This document shows positions 24,135 through 32,638 of a stretch of 64,000 nucleotides of DNA, one piece after another. Source of the stretch: GWE2-51-13 sp942492825. Lineage in GTDB: Bacteria; Bacillota_I; Bacilli_A; Erysipelotrichales; Erysipelotrichaceae. Below the pieces are notes generated by a model. The model was not told the DNA's origin and ran no database searches. It was given only the letters and a program-made list of their open reading frames with translations. Each line of letters opens with the position of its first letter. The stretch's first letter is position 1. The stretch spans positions 1,178,001 through 1,242,000 of the forward strand of contig OW818635.1 in assembly GCA_942492825.1 (NCBI GenBank), read 5' to 3'. The position numbers and the translations under genes are program-made.

Positions 24135-24485
24135 CTACATATTGATTTTGGAAATCTTGCCTTTTTCTCGCAAAAAGTAAAGAATAAGCTGTAGTAACGG
24201 CGTAATGTTGGAAAATAGCGCGAATTTCGTAAAATCCCGGGTCATTTGTTCGACGGATGGCTTGTCGCATTCAAACCAACAGCCGGCATTCGACCAGGCG
24301 AAGAAGACGAGATATCCGACCGCTAACGCAATCGGTATCCAGAGTAGCGGAAACCAAAGGCGCACGGCTTTTCCTTTTTCTCCCTTACGCAACATGATGA
24401 GTCGTTGGATAAACCAAGGGATCGAGTAAAGCGACGAACCAAGCATAAATAAACATATAAACACCGCCAGATAAAACAGAGCCAT
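24135..24485 (-). CDS. Small membrane protein, function unknown
   Basis: 116 aa from ATG 24485 (GGAGG eight bases upstream). Three hydrophobic segments: MALFYLAVFICLFML, WFPLLWIPIALAVGYLVFF and the C-terminal ITPLLQLILYFL. A short Cys-containing loop NAGCWFECDKPS lies between. I do not recognise the family. Probably co-transcribed with the phosphoesterase 41 bases downstream. Confidence 0.7.
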   Translation of the reverse strand: MALFYLAVFICLFMLGSSLYSIPWFIQRLIMLRKGEKGKAVRLWFPLLWIPIALAVGYLVFFAWSNAGCWFECDKPSVEQMTRDFTKFALFSNITPLLQLILYFLREKGKISKINM

Positions 24486-24650
24486 ATGTGTTACCTCCGA
24501 CACGTTTGTGTTTCATCCGATCTATTCATAGTAAACAGGAGAAAAAAGCGTTGTTTCAAGCGATGCATTGCGGTAGAACCCGACTCTTGAATTTATTGTA
24601 CACCTGATTGAATGGAATGTTTTTAAATTTGTGTGTTTTTAGATTGCTCG

Positions 24651-24752
24651 TTAACCTAGATCATGATGTGAAACAAATACTCAGACTAATTAACTACGCA
24701 GACTGTTTTGTCCGTTGTTAACTAATGGTTAATTTAGTATACTGAACTTAAC
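24651..24752 (+). promoter_or_regulatory. XRE promoter with repeated TTAAC operator motif
   Basis: TTGTTA (24715-24720), 17-base spacer, TATACT (24738-24743). The spacer holds an inverted repeat TTAAC-TAATG-GTTAA (24718-24732). Further TTAAC copies are at 24651, 24690 and 24748. The cluster looks like an autoregulatory operator. The rest of 24504-24650 shows nothing recognisable. Confidence 0.65.
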
Positions 24753-24808
24753 TATGAATCCTTTGTATTCGGGATTGCGAAGATCCATAATAGACGCGAG
24801 GAGGCAAC

Positions 24809-25915
24809 ATGAAAGAAATTCACATCGGTGAGAAGATCACTGCGAAACGAAAAGAAAAAGGCTTGACCCAACAAGAGCTTGCCGATCATCTGGGTGTCTC
24901 TAAGCCCGCGGTCTCAAAATGGGAAAGCTCGCAGAGTTACCCGGATATCACGTTGATTCCGACGATTGCGTCGTACTTCGATATCTCGGTTGACGAGTTG
25001 TTTGATTATCAACCGCAACTTACCAAGAAAGCGATCGCCAAGATCTACATGAACTTAGCCAAGAAGTTTACGGATGAAGGTTTCGAGATCGCATATGCCG
25101 AACTATCGCCTGTCATTAAGAAGTATTACGCATGTTGGCCTCTACTTCAGAATATGGGTGTGCTACTTTTGAATTACGCGTCAATGGCAGAGAATCCGAA
25201 GCGTACCGAAGAAGTTCTGTTGGAAGCGATCGCCCTGTTCGATCGAATCGCGACCTATTGCGAAGATGTATCGACACTTCGAAAAATACCCTACTTAAAA
25301 GCGACTGCCTATTTGATGTTAGGTCGCCCGAGCGATGTGATCGACTTGCTTGAAGATGAGCGTGAGATCGCGATGTCGCCGGATATCCTCTTGGCCAATG
25401 CCTATGCGATGCGCAATGAGAGCGAAAAAGCGGTTTCCTTGCTTCAAGGATCGATTTTCATCGGGATCTTGGGTATCTTGAGCACTTATCCAGGCTTGAT
25501 CTGGCAATACAAGGAAGATTCCCAAACGCTTGACCAATGGATGCATACCGCAATGGGTGTGATCGAACTCTTCGATTTGGACACCACACATCCAGGGACC
25601 ATCTTACCGATCCATATCAACGCCGCAATGCTTTATCTCACGATCGGTCAACCATTAAAATGTCTGGACTATTTGGAACGTTACACGAAGATCGTGACTT
25701 CCCCCGATATCTTCCCTTTGGTCCTTAAAGGGAACAAATTATTCAATAAAATAGATGATCTGTTTGATTCCTTCGACCTTGGGACCGCGGCTCCGCGGAG
25801 TGATGCGGCGATCAAACAATCGATGAAAGATGTGATTCTGAATCAACCTGCGTTCGCATCCCTTGCGGGTGAGGAACGTTTTCAAAAAATAGTACGCGCG
25901 ATCGAAGCGCTTTAG
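24809..25915 (+). CDS. XRE-family HTH regulator with TPR-like C-terminus
   Basis: 368 aa. Residues about 6-60 are a Cro/CI helix-turn-helix (ITAKRKEKGLTQQELADHLGVSKPAVSKWE). The remaining 300 residues are helical repeats (KFTDEGFEIAYAELSP, EKAVSLLQGSIF, GQPLKCLDYLERYTK) resembling tetratricopeptide units that bind peptides or proteins. It opens a four-gene operon with a PLDc_N protein and an ABC exporter and probably controls it, as in many bacteriocin or antibiotic defence loci. RBS GAGGAGG. Confidence 0.9.
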   Translation: MKEIHIGEKITAKRKEKGLTQQELADHLGVSKPAVSKWESSQSYPDITLIPTIASYFDISVDELFDYQPQLTKKAIAKIYMNLAKKFTDEGFEIAYAELSPVIKKYYACWPLLQNMGVLLLNYASMAENPKRTEEVLLEAIALFDRIATYCEDVSTLRKIPYLKATAYLMLGRPSDVIDLLEDEREIAMSPDILLANAYAMRNESEKAVSLLQGSIFIGILGILSTYPGLIWQYKEDSQTLDQWMHTAMGVIELFDLDTTHPGTILPIHINAAMLYLTIGQPLKCLDYLERYTKIVTSPDIFPLVLKGNKLFNKIDDLFDSFDLGTAAPRSDAAIKQSMKDVILNQPAFASLAGEERFQKIVRAIEAL

Positions 25916-25925
25916 GAGGATTTCC

Positions 25926-26135
25926 ATGGAACTGGAAACATTGATTGAATATTTGCCCTTCTTACTTCCCATTCTGATCATCGAATTGGCATTAGCGATC
26001 ACCGCGTTGATCCATGTGTTGAAACATCCGACCTATCGGTTTGGCAATAAACCGATGTGGATCGTCATCGTTCTTCTCCTTCAAATTATCGGTCCGATCC
26101 TTTACTTCACGGTCGGCCGCGGAGACAACGCGTGA
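25926..26135 (+). CDS. PLDc_N-domain small membrane protein
   Basis: 69 aa with two membrane segments. The second carries the PLDc_N signature: NKPMWIVIVLLLQIIGPILYFTVGRGD. Stand-alone copies are common just before ABC exporter ATPases in Bacillota. AGGAGG precedes the ATG. The stop TGA overlaps the GTG start of the ATPase (GTGA). It is probably an accessory subunit of the exporter. Confidence 0.85.
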   Translation: MELETLIEYLPFLLPILIIELALAITALIHVLKHPTYRFGNKPMWIVIVLLLQIIGPILYFTVGRGDNA

Positions 26136-27052
26136 ATATTCTTACGGTCGATCATGTCTCGAAACAGTTCGGAAACTTACATGTCCTTGACGATCTAAGT
26201 TTTAAAATCGATGAGGGAACCGTGTTTGGTTTTGTGGGGCGCAATGGTGCCGGCAAGACTACGACGATGAAACTCATTCTCGGTTTGTTAGAGGTCGACG
26301 GGGGCAAGATTTCGGTGTGTGGCGAAGACGTGTCATTCGGAGCGACGAAGACGAACCGGCATATCGGCTATCTTCCCGACGTTCCAGCGTTTTACGGATA
26401 CATGCGTCCGAAGGAATATCTACGGTTGTGCGGAAGGATCACCGGCTTGAGCGAAGCGCAGATCGAGATTAAAAGCGACGAACTGTTGGATTTGGTCGGA
26501 CTAAAGGAAGTGAATCGTAAAATCGGCGGGTTTTCCCGGGGAATGAAGCAGCGATTGGGAATCGCCCAAGCATTACTGAATGATCCCAAGTTGTTGATCT
26601 GCGATGAACCGACTTCCGCGTTGGATCCGGTGGGTCGTAGTGAGATCCTGCAGATCTTGTCCGCCGCCAAAAAGAAAACGACCGTCATCTTCTCCACCCA
26701 TATTTTATCGGACGTGGAGAAGATCTGCGATCGCGTTGGTGTCCTTAATGACGGAAAGTTGATGTTGGAGGGGAGCTTATCCGAAATCAAGGACCGCTAT
26801 CGTCGCAATGAAGTCTTCGTGGAATGTGACTCGAGTTTTGATTCGATTGAAGATCTCTGTGATAAACTGCGGAATCTGCCTTACGTCAACGAAGTCATTT
26901 CGATCAACCATTCATTAACGATCCGGTTTAAGGATCATTCGATCGAAGAACCTACGTTGTTTGAATTCTTAGCGTTAAATAAAGTACCGGTATTGAAATA
27001 TGAAGTCGGCGAACCGACCCTGGAGAGTTTAATCATGGAGATGATCCGATGA
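26132..27052 (+). CDS. ABC transporter ATP-binding protein
   Basis: 306 aa. The true start is GTG 26132, overlapping the previous stop, with CGGAG seven bases upstream; the frame continues upstream only inside the PLDc_N gene. Walker A GRNGAGKTT (near 39), signature FSRGMKQRLGI (near 135), Walker B LLICDEPTSALDP (near 155) and FSTHIL (near 190). The C-terminal 80 residues match CcmA-type drug/bacteriocin exporters. Pairs with the permease at 27049. Confidence 0.92.
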   Translation: MNILTVDHVSKQFGNLHVLDDLSFKIDEGTVFGFVGRNGAGKTTTMKLILGLLEVDGGKISVCGEDVSFGATKTNRHIGYLPDVPAFYGYMRPKEYLRLCGRITGLSEAQIEIKSDELLDLVGLKEVNRKIGGFSRGMKQRLGIAQALLNDPKLLICDEPTSALDPVGRSEILQILSAAKKKTTVIFSTHILSDVEKICDRVGVLNDGKLMLEGSLSEIKDRYRRNEVFVECDSSFDSIEDLCDKLRNLPYVNEVISINHSLTIRFKDHSIEEPTLFEFLALNKVPVLKYEVGEPTLESLIMEMIR

Positions 27053-27813
27053 AAGGCTACATCGCGTTTTCGAAGAAAGAAGTGTTGGAAGGTATTCGTA
27101 CCTATCGCGTACTGATCCTTGCGGCCGTGTTCTTTCTGTTCGGTATGTTAAGTCCTCTGACGGCGAAATTGATGCCGGAAATATTTAAATCATTGGCATT
27201 GGATGGAATCGTAATCACCATTCCGCAACCGACTGCCTTGGATGCGTATGCGCAATTATTCAAGAATACCTCGCAGATGGGATTGCTTGTATTGTTGCTG
27301 GTGTTTAGCGGGATGTTGTCGGGTGAGATTTCCAAGGGCACCTTGATCCACATGTTGACGAAAGGTCTATCGCGCAATGCGGTGATCTTGGCGAAATATT
27401 CGGTTTCGCTGACGTTCTGGACGATCGGTTTAGCCCTGGCCGCGTTGACGACCTATGGATATACCGCGTATCTGTTTGGTTCGGGGAATATGCCAAACTT
27501 ACTCTTTGCGATTTTCTGTCTTTGGTTATTTGGCGCCTTGCTTCTCGCTCTGATTCTATTGTCGAGTTCGATTGTGCCAGGTAACTTCGGTGGCTTGGTA
27601 TTGACGACGTCGCTTGTTGTTCTCATGATGATTGCCGACGTGTTTCCTTTGTTGCATAAATTCAATCCGATCGCGTTGTCATCGCAAAACGTAGCTCTGC
27701 TTGCGCAAACCATATCCATTGGTGATATGATGCCAATCGTAGGGATCACGATCCTGTTGATTCTTGGGAGCCTTGGCGGTTCGATGCTTTGCTTTTCCAA
27801 AGTTAAACTTTAA
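27049..27813 (+). CDS. ABC-2 transporter permease
   Basis: 254 aa with six predicted membrane segments. GEISKGTLIHMLTKGLSRNAVILAKY is the usual ABC-2 loop after the second segment. It begins with an ATGA overlap on the ATPase gene. Together with the PLDc_N protein and the XRE regulator it forms a self-contained exporter operon of unknown substrate. A strong terminator follows. Confidence 0.88.
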   Translation: MKGYIAFSKKEVLEGIRTYRVLILAAVFFLFGMLSPLTAKLMPEIFKSLALDGIVITIPQPTALDAYAQLFKNTSQMGLLVLLLVFSGMLSGEISKGTLIHMLTKGLSRNAVILAKYSVSLTFWTIGLALAALTTYGYTAYLFGSGNMPNLLFAIFCLWLFGALLLALILLSSSIVPGNFGGLVLTTSLVVLMMIADVFPLLHKFNPIALSSQNVALLAQTISIGDMMPIVGITILLILGSLGGSMLCFSKVKL

Positions 27814-27835
27814 TCATTTCAATCATAAACCATAT

Positions 27836-27871
27836 AAAAACGGTGAATCAAAGTTGATCCACCGTTTTTTA
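27836..27871. terminator. Terminator after the ABC exporter operon
   Basis: AAAAACGGTG ... CACCGTTTTTT stem (27836-27845 with 27860-27870) with a further internal AATCA/TGATT extension. A and T runs on both sides suggest use by both converging operons. Confidence 0.85.
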
Positions 27872-27879
27872 TGTCTTTC

Positions 27880-28365
27880 TTAGTATTCTTTGCGAAGTCC
27901 GAACTCGGCGGATTCGACCCAATCTTCGGGACGCGAGACCAATGAGATCAGCGATTCGAAGAAATTATAATGCAGGGTCTCTTGACCGACCAAGAAGGCA
28001 AAGAGTTGCTTGTCTTTGTCATTGATTGCTTCGGCACCCATCTTTTTATAAAGGTCGATGCTTTCTTTTTCCCTCAACAGGGCTTCTTGGTAAAGTTCGA
28101 GTTGTTTCGGCATCTTCTGGATTTCATTCTCATAATCCGGAATTCCATCGAACACATTCTTGAATTCGGTGATACGGCTATCCGCCGACAACTCATAAGG
28201 CAAACCCCCGAATTTATCTTCGATGATATGGGCATGTCTCCGTTCGTCGTTGGCCAAATGCGTAAATAAGGGTTCCAGACTGGTTCCTTTATGGAGCTCG
28301 GCCTGTTTGGCGTAGTATTTCTCGCCATCGTATTCCATGGAAATCGCATATTGCAGACTGTTCAT
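27880..28365 (-). CDS. Ferritin-like / rubrerythrin-family di-iron protein
   Basis: 161 aa from ATG 28365 with AGGAGG seven bases upstream. The four-helix bundle carries ExxH-type iron ligands: ISMEYDGEKYYAKQAEL (near 10), LANDERRHAHIIEDKFG (near 38), LLREKESIDLYKKMG (near 95) and LVGQETLHYNFFESL (near 130). No rubredoxin Cys domain. Such proteins scavenge peroxide or store iron in anaerobes. Monocistronic. Confidence 0.85.
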   Translation of the reverse strand: MNSLQYAISMEYDGEKYYAKQAELHKGTSLEPLFTHLANDERRHAHIIEDKFGGLPYELSADSRITEFKNVFDGIPDYENEIQKMPKQLELYQEALLREKESIDLYKKMGAEAINDKDKQLFAFLVGQETLHYNFFESLISLVSRPEDWVESAEFGLRKEY

Positions 28366-28492
28366 CGTAATACCTCCTGTTTCTATCTTACACGGTTTAC
28401 CCGTGGCATACAAGAACTGAGACTCCGACAAAATCGGCCATTCTATAATCGATGATTGTTACCTTCAAAGTTTAAAGCTAAGGTCAATTCGA

Positions 28493-29263
28493 CTAGACTT
28501 CGACGACCTCCACATTGACACCTTCGTTGATGTATTCTTGAAGGAGTTCTTGGTTATAGCGGTTGTCCGTAATCAACAACTCGATGTCTTCGCGCTTGGC
28601 GAAGGATCCGATCGAGTTTAATCCGATCTTCGAAGAATCCATCAATCCGATGACCCGTTTGGCACGTTTTAGAATCATGCGTTTGAGTTCGACTTCGTAG
28701 AAGTTGAAGTCGGTGATTCCGGATTGCAAGTTGAATCCATGCCCCGAGAAGAAGGCTACGTCGATACTGATGTTATTCAACATCTCCTGCGCTAAGACGC
28801 CTTCGATGGAACCTGAACCTTTGGTAGCGATACCTCCGACGACGATGACCGTGACATTGGGCATTTCCTTTAAAGCAAGCAAGGTATAAATCCCGTTGGT
28901 GATGACCGTCAAACGACGGAAGTTGGATAAACGTTCCGCCAAGGCAAGACAGGTCGTCGAAGCATCTAAAGCAATCGCTTGATCGTCATGGATATACTGA
29001 AGCGCATGATCGACGATAGCGTTCTTTAAATCCATGTTTAACCGTTCGCGGTAATGAAAGTTGGTATAGTTGAATTGCTTGCCTTCGACCGCCAAGGCTC
29101 CGCCATAGGTTTTCTTTAAAAGATTCTTCGACTCTAAATACGTCAGGTCATTTCGCACCGTCGCAGGCGATACTTTTAGTTCCGCGATGATGTCGTTGGT
29201 TAAGACGCTTCCGCTGGTTTCCAGTTTTTTCAGGATGTATTGATGCCGTTGACTCGCTAACAT
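28493..29263 (-). CDS. DeoR family transcriptional regulator (GlpR-like)
   Basis: 256 aa. N-terminal DeoR HTH: RHQYILKKLETSGSVLTNDIIAELKVSPATVRNDLTYLESKNLLKKTYGGA. The C-terminal domain is the DeoR sugar-phosphate sensor (IALDASTTCLALAERL, VGGIATKGSGSIEGVLA, DSSKIGLNSIGSFAKREDIELLITD). It lies between the dha and glp operons, so glycerol-3-phosphate or a ketose phosphate is a likely effector. The target set is inference from T-rich repeats near both promoters. Confidence 0.92.
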   Translation of the reverse strand: MLASQRHQYILKKLETSGSVLTNDIIAELKVSPATVRNDLTYLESKNLLKKTYGGALAVEGKQFNYTNFHYRERLNMDLKNAIVDHALQYIHDDQAIALDASTTCLALAERLSNFRRLTVITNGIYTLLALKEMPNVTVIVVGGIATKGSGSIEGVLAQEMLNNISIDVAFFSGHGFNLQSGITDFNFYEVELKRMILKRAKRVIGLMDSSKIGLNSIGSFAKREDIELLITDNRYNQELLQEYINEGVNVEVVEV

Positions 29264-29276
29264 GGTTTGCCCTTGA

Positions 29277-29352
29277 TCCGCGATTGCGGATGCGATGCCT
29301 TTCGTTGAATATCCATTTTTATCATTATAGTAATTCTAAGGCATAATATCAA
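29277..29352 (-). promoter_or_regulatory. DeoR gene promoter and leader hairpin
   Basis: Minus strand TTGATA (29347-29352), 17-base spacer, TATAAT (29324-29329). A hairpin TCCGC-GATT-GCGGA (29277-29290) sits just before the ribosome binding site. The region 29355-29496 is AT-rich and holds nothing else I can name. Confidence 0.65.
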
Positions 29353-29496
29353 CAAATCAAAACAAAACGATTATGATTTTATCTTATTTTGTCCAATTTA
29401 TTGATCTTTATATAACTAAATATTGAAATGCATGTAGGTTTCTTAGGATTCTCACAATAGTTAAAAATCCAAATCATCAAAAATCTTGTTACTTTT

Positions 29497-29530
29497 AAAG
29501 AAAACGGAGGTTTCGCAAGAAAGCTCCGTT
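29497..29530 (-). terminator. Terminator of the glycerol operon
   Basis: Minus strand stem AACGGAG / CTCCGTT extended by TTTC/GAAA around a TTGC loop, then TTCTTT. Confidence 0.8.
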
Positions 29531-29548
29531 CATACTAATCTTAGTCAA

Positions 29549-29926
29549 TTATTGATTCTTCGCTTCCATATCCCGCGTCGCAACGATATCGATTCCTGTT
29601 CCCAAAATGTTTTCGATGATGACTTGCCCTGACTGGATCGGAGCATTCACTTCCGTCTTATTGATGATGGCCATCATCTCGAAATTCAGGTTCTTCGGGA
29701 TCTCGATGGATGATTTCACAGGAAGACGATTATGGAATCCGTTTTTGATCGCGACTGTCGCGGTCAAAAACCTTGTCGGATTGGTGAGCTCTTTTTTCGC
29801 ATACACCGGTCCGCGATTGCATTTGTTGTTGGAGACTTGAATCTCTCCGGTCGTTTCATCGACCACGACCTTCAACCGGCAACCTTGCGGACAGACGATG
29901 CAGGTCATTTGAATTTCCTTGTTCAT
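29549..29926 (-). CDS. DUF1667 cysteine-rich protein of the glycerol-3-P dehydrogenase operon
   Basis: 125 aa. The N-terminus has a metal-binding cysteine set, CIVCPQGCRLKVV then NNKCNRGPVYAKKE. DUF1667 proteins are nearly always encoded after a GlpA-like dehydrogenase and an FAD/NAD oxidoreductase, as here. They are thought to be the third subunit of that complex, perhaps standing in for GlpC or an Fe-S carrier. The start follows the oxidoreductase stop by 1 base. Confidence 0.88.
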   Translation of the reverse strand: MNKEIQMTCIVCPQGCRLKVVVDETTGEIQVSNNKCNRGPVYAKKELTNPTRFLTATVAIKNGFHNRLPVKSSIEIPKNLNFEMMAIINKTEVNAPIQSGQVIIENILGTGIDIVATRDMEAKNQ

Positions 29927-29927
29927 C

Positions 29928-31196
29928 TTATGCCCTCACTTCCACGCTGATAACGATCGCTTTGTTGACGGTGTCGATTTCTTTTTTGGTTAAGGTAACG
30001 ATTTCCATCTCCCCCGGAGCGACCGCTAAGCGGTTGACACGTTTGATTTCGCGATCTCCGTCTTGGTCTTTCAGGATGATCACAACGTTTTTCATCACGC
30101 CGTTGACACGAAACATGATTTCCTGTTTATCGAGAACGGCTTCTTTTCGGATATGTTGCGGAACGGTATACGTCACACACTTTCCATTATGTAATTCGAT
30201 CGATTCATCGAGTTGAACACTTTGGCTTAGATAACGCGCAACGCTTTGCCCGGCCTTTTCAGCTTCCTTGGCGACATAGTCCACCAAGTCATGGATATGC
30301 ACGACATTCCCGCAGGCAAAGATCCCCGGAATATTGGTTTCCATGGATTCATTGACTTCCGGACCGCGTGTACGACGATCGATCGCAATGCCGGCTTGAG
30401 TCGACAATTCGTTTTCCGGAATCAATCCGACCGACAATAACAAGGTATCGCATTCGATCACTTCTTCGGTTCCCGGAATCGGATTCTTTTGTGCGTCGAC
30501 TTGAGCCACCGTAACGGACTCGACACGGTTGTTGCCTTTGATTTCGACGATCGTATGTGATAGTTGCAGGGGAATCCCGTAATCATCCAAACATTGGACG
30601 ATATTACGATTGAGCCCGTTGGAATGCGGTTCGATTTCGACCACGCGTAATACTTTCGCGCCGACCAAAGTCATACGACGCGCCATGATCAGTCCGATAT
30701 CTCCCGAACCGAGAATAACGATACGTTTTCCGACGGGATGGCCTTCGATGTTGATGTAACGTTGTGCGGTTCCGGCCGTCAATACGCCGGCTGGACGTGT
30801 CCCGGGAATTTGAATCATGAAACGTGTTCGTTCACGGGCACCCATCGCCAAGATTACCGTTTTGGTCTGGAGTATCTGATAGCCATGTTCTTTGGAAACG
30901 ACGATCACGTCTTTGGTTTCACCTCGATCAATGATTTGAAGCACCATCGATCCGAGTTGATAAGCGATTTGATTCTCATCAACAAGTTCGATAAACCGTC
31001 CCGCATATTCAGGACCCGTCAGTTCTTGGTTGAATGTGTGGATCCCGAAACCGTTGTGGATGCATTGGTTGAGAATGCCGCCAAGTTCCGTGTCACGTTC
31101 AAGGATAAGAACTTTTCTTACGCCATTTTTAACTGCGGAAACAGCCGCCGAAAGTCCTGCGGGACCACCGCCGATAATGATGGAATCGTACATCAT
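29928..31196 (-). CDS. FAD/NAD(P)-dependent oxidoreductase of the glycerol operon
   Basis: 422 aa. FAD-binding GGGPAGLSAAVSAVKNGV (near 8) and NAD-binding ILGSGDIGLIMARRM (near 155) mark a two-dinucleotide-domain flavoprotein. GGILNQCIHNGFG is characteristic of the type encoded with DUF1667. It probably reoxidises the GlpA-like dehydrogenase or passes electrons to NAD+ or another carrier. Its ATG overlaps the previous stop (ATGA). Confidence 0.9.
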   Translation of the reverse strand: MMYDSIIIGGGPAGLSAAVSAVKNGVRKVLILERDTELGGILNQCIHNGFGIHTFNQELTGPEYAGRFIELVDENQIAYQLGSMVLQIIDRGETKDVIVVSKEHGYQILQTKTVILAMGARERTRFMIQIPGTRPAGVLTAGTAQRYINIEGHPVGKRIVILGSGDIGLIMARRMTLVGAKVLRVVEIEPHSNGLNRNIVQCLDDYGIPLQLSHTIVEIKGNNRVESVTVAQVDAQKNPIPGTEEVIECDTLLLSVGLIPENELSTQAGIAIDRRTRGPEVNESMETNIPGIFACGNVVHIHDLVDYVAKEAEKAGQSVARYLSQSVQLDESIELHNGKCVTYTVPQHIRKEAVLDKQEIMFRVNGVMKNVVIILKDQDGDREIKRVNRLAVAPGEMEIVTLTKKEIDTVNKAIVISVEVRA

Positions 31197-32638
31197 GCTT
31201 CACCACCTTCATCCATTAGGATTTCACTGCCTTTTTCTTCCAGCAGGATTTCGTGATACGGGATGTTGAGCTCGCGATGCAAGATTTCAACGATCCTTGG
31301 TTGGCAGAAACCACCCTGACAACGTCCCATACCGGCACGTGTCCGTCGCTTTACACCGTCGATCGTCGTCGCACCGCAGGGACGATGGATCGCATCGAGT
31401 ATCTCGGCTTCGGTGACTACTTCGCAACGACAAATCACATTGGCATAGCGTCTGTCTTTTTCGATCAGATCTTTTTGCTTGTCACGCGTCAACTTCGAAA
31501 AGTCGACGATCCCCTTTCGGATCGGATTATAATCTGGTTTCGGTTTGAGGTCGACTCGTTTCGATAGAAGCTCAGTGACATATTCCGCAACAGCCGGAGC
31601 TGCCGCGACGCCCGGGGATTGAATCCCGATACAATTGAAGAACCCTTTGACACCCCTGCTTTCTTCCACGACGAAATCATTATTGGAATGCATCTCGACT
31701 GGGCGAAGTCCGTTAAAGACGCGGATGATGAAATTCTTTTTCAGTGCCGGAACTAGCTTTGCGGCCGATTCGAACAGTTGATCGACTTCTTCGCGTGTAA
31801 ACCGTCTGTCTTCTTTGTCTTCGGTCATCGTCGCGGTCGAGCCGATGATGATATTGCCTGCGCATGCCGGTATCGCCGCCATTCCTTTGGTCGCTTGACC
31901 GGGTACGGGAAACAAGGTAGCATCAAGTTCGAAACCAACCGCTTTATCGATAATCAACAGCGATCCGTGCCGTTGCTGGATTTCGTAGTCATTGGATCCT
32001 GCCATTTTAGCGACAAGATCGCCGTACACTCCGGCACAGTTGATCACCGCCAAGGCATGATACGTATCTTGGTTTGTTGTGACGATAAATCCGCCATCGG
32101 TTTTTTCGATGGCTGTCACACGATTGTTTAAAAAGATTTGCGATCCGTTTGCGATCGCGTTTTCGGCACAGGCATGCGCCACTTCGTAAGGATCGGTAAT
32201 CCCGGCGCTCGGTGCCAATAAGGCGCAAATCGCTTCCGGATTGATATGCGGTTCGATCCGCAACATTTCTTCTTTTTCGACGATCCGTAATCCGGGGACG
32301 CCGTTTTCTTTTCCGTTTTCACACAACTCTTCGATTTTCGCACGTTCTTGTTGGTTAAAAGCAACCGTCATTGTCGGTTTGTTTTGATAAGGAAAGTCAA
32401 GTTCTTTAGAAAGACGGTCATACATCGCCGCCCCTTTTACATTCAATATTGCTTTAAGTGTACCATAATGGGCGTCGTAACCCGAATGTACGACGCCCCC
32501 GTTACCTTTAGTAATGCCAGATCCGATATCGGTATTTGATTCAAGCAATACAGAATGTATTTGGTATTTCGAAAGAACCCGCAGAACGTTTGTTCCGACG
32601 ACGCCTCCGCCGATGACCAATACACCTGTATTAATCAT
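31193..32638 (-). CDS. Glycerol-3-phosphate dehydrogenase, GlpA-type with BFD-like [2Fe-2S] domain
   Basis: 481 aa FAD enzyme that oxidises glycerol-3-phosphate to dihydroxyacetone phosphate. The N-terminal VLVIGGGVVGTNVLR binds FAD; KGNGGVVHSGYDAHYGTLKA is the family loop; GLRPVEMHSNNDFVVEE lies near the substrate site. The C-terminal 75 residues are a bacterioferritin-ferredoxin type [2Fe-2S] domain: VICRCEVVTEAEI then GRCQGGFCQPRI. This domain separates it from the GlpO oxidase of lactobacilli. It shares a base with the glpK stop (TAATG). Confidence 0.9.
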   Translation of the reverse strand: MINTGVLVIGGGVVGTNVLRVLSKYQIHSVLLESNTDIGSGITKGNGGVVHSGYDAHYGTLKAILNVKGAAMYDRLSKELDFPYQNKPTMTVAFNQQERAKIEELCENGKENGVPGLRIVEKEEMLRIEPHINPEAICALLAPSAGITDPYEVAHACAENAIANGSQIFLNNRVTAIEKTDGGFIVTTNQDTYHALAVINCAGVYGDLVAKMAGSNDYEIQQRHGSLLIIDKAVGFELDATLFPVPGQATKGMAAIPACAGNIIIGSTATMTEDKEDRRFTREEVDQLFESAAKLVPALKKNFIIRVFNGLRPVEMHSNNDFVVEESRGVKGFFNCIGIQSPGVAAAPAVAEYVTELLSKRVDLKPKPDYNPIRKGIVDFSKLTRDKQKDLIEKDRRYANVICRCEVVTEAEILDAIHRPCGATTIDGVKRRTRAGMGRCQGGFCQPRIVEILHRELNIPYHEILLEEKGSEILMDEGGEA

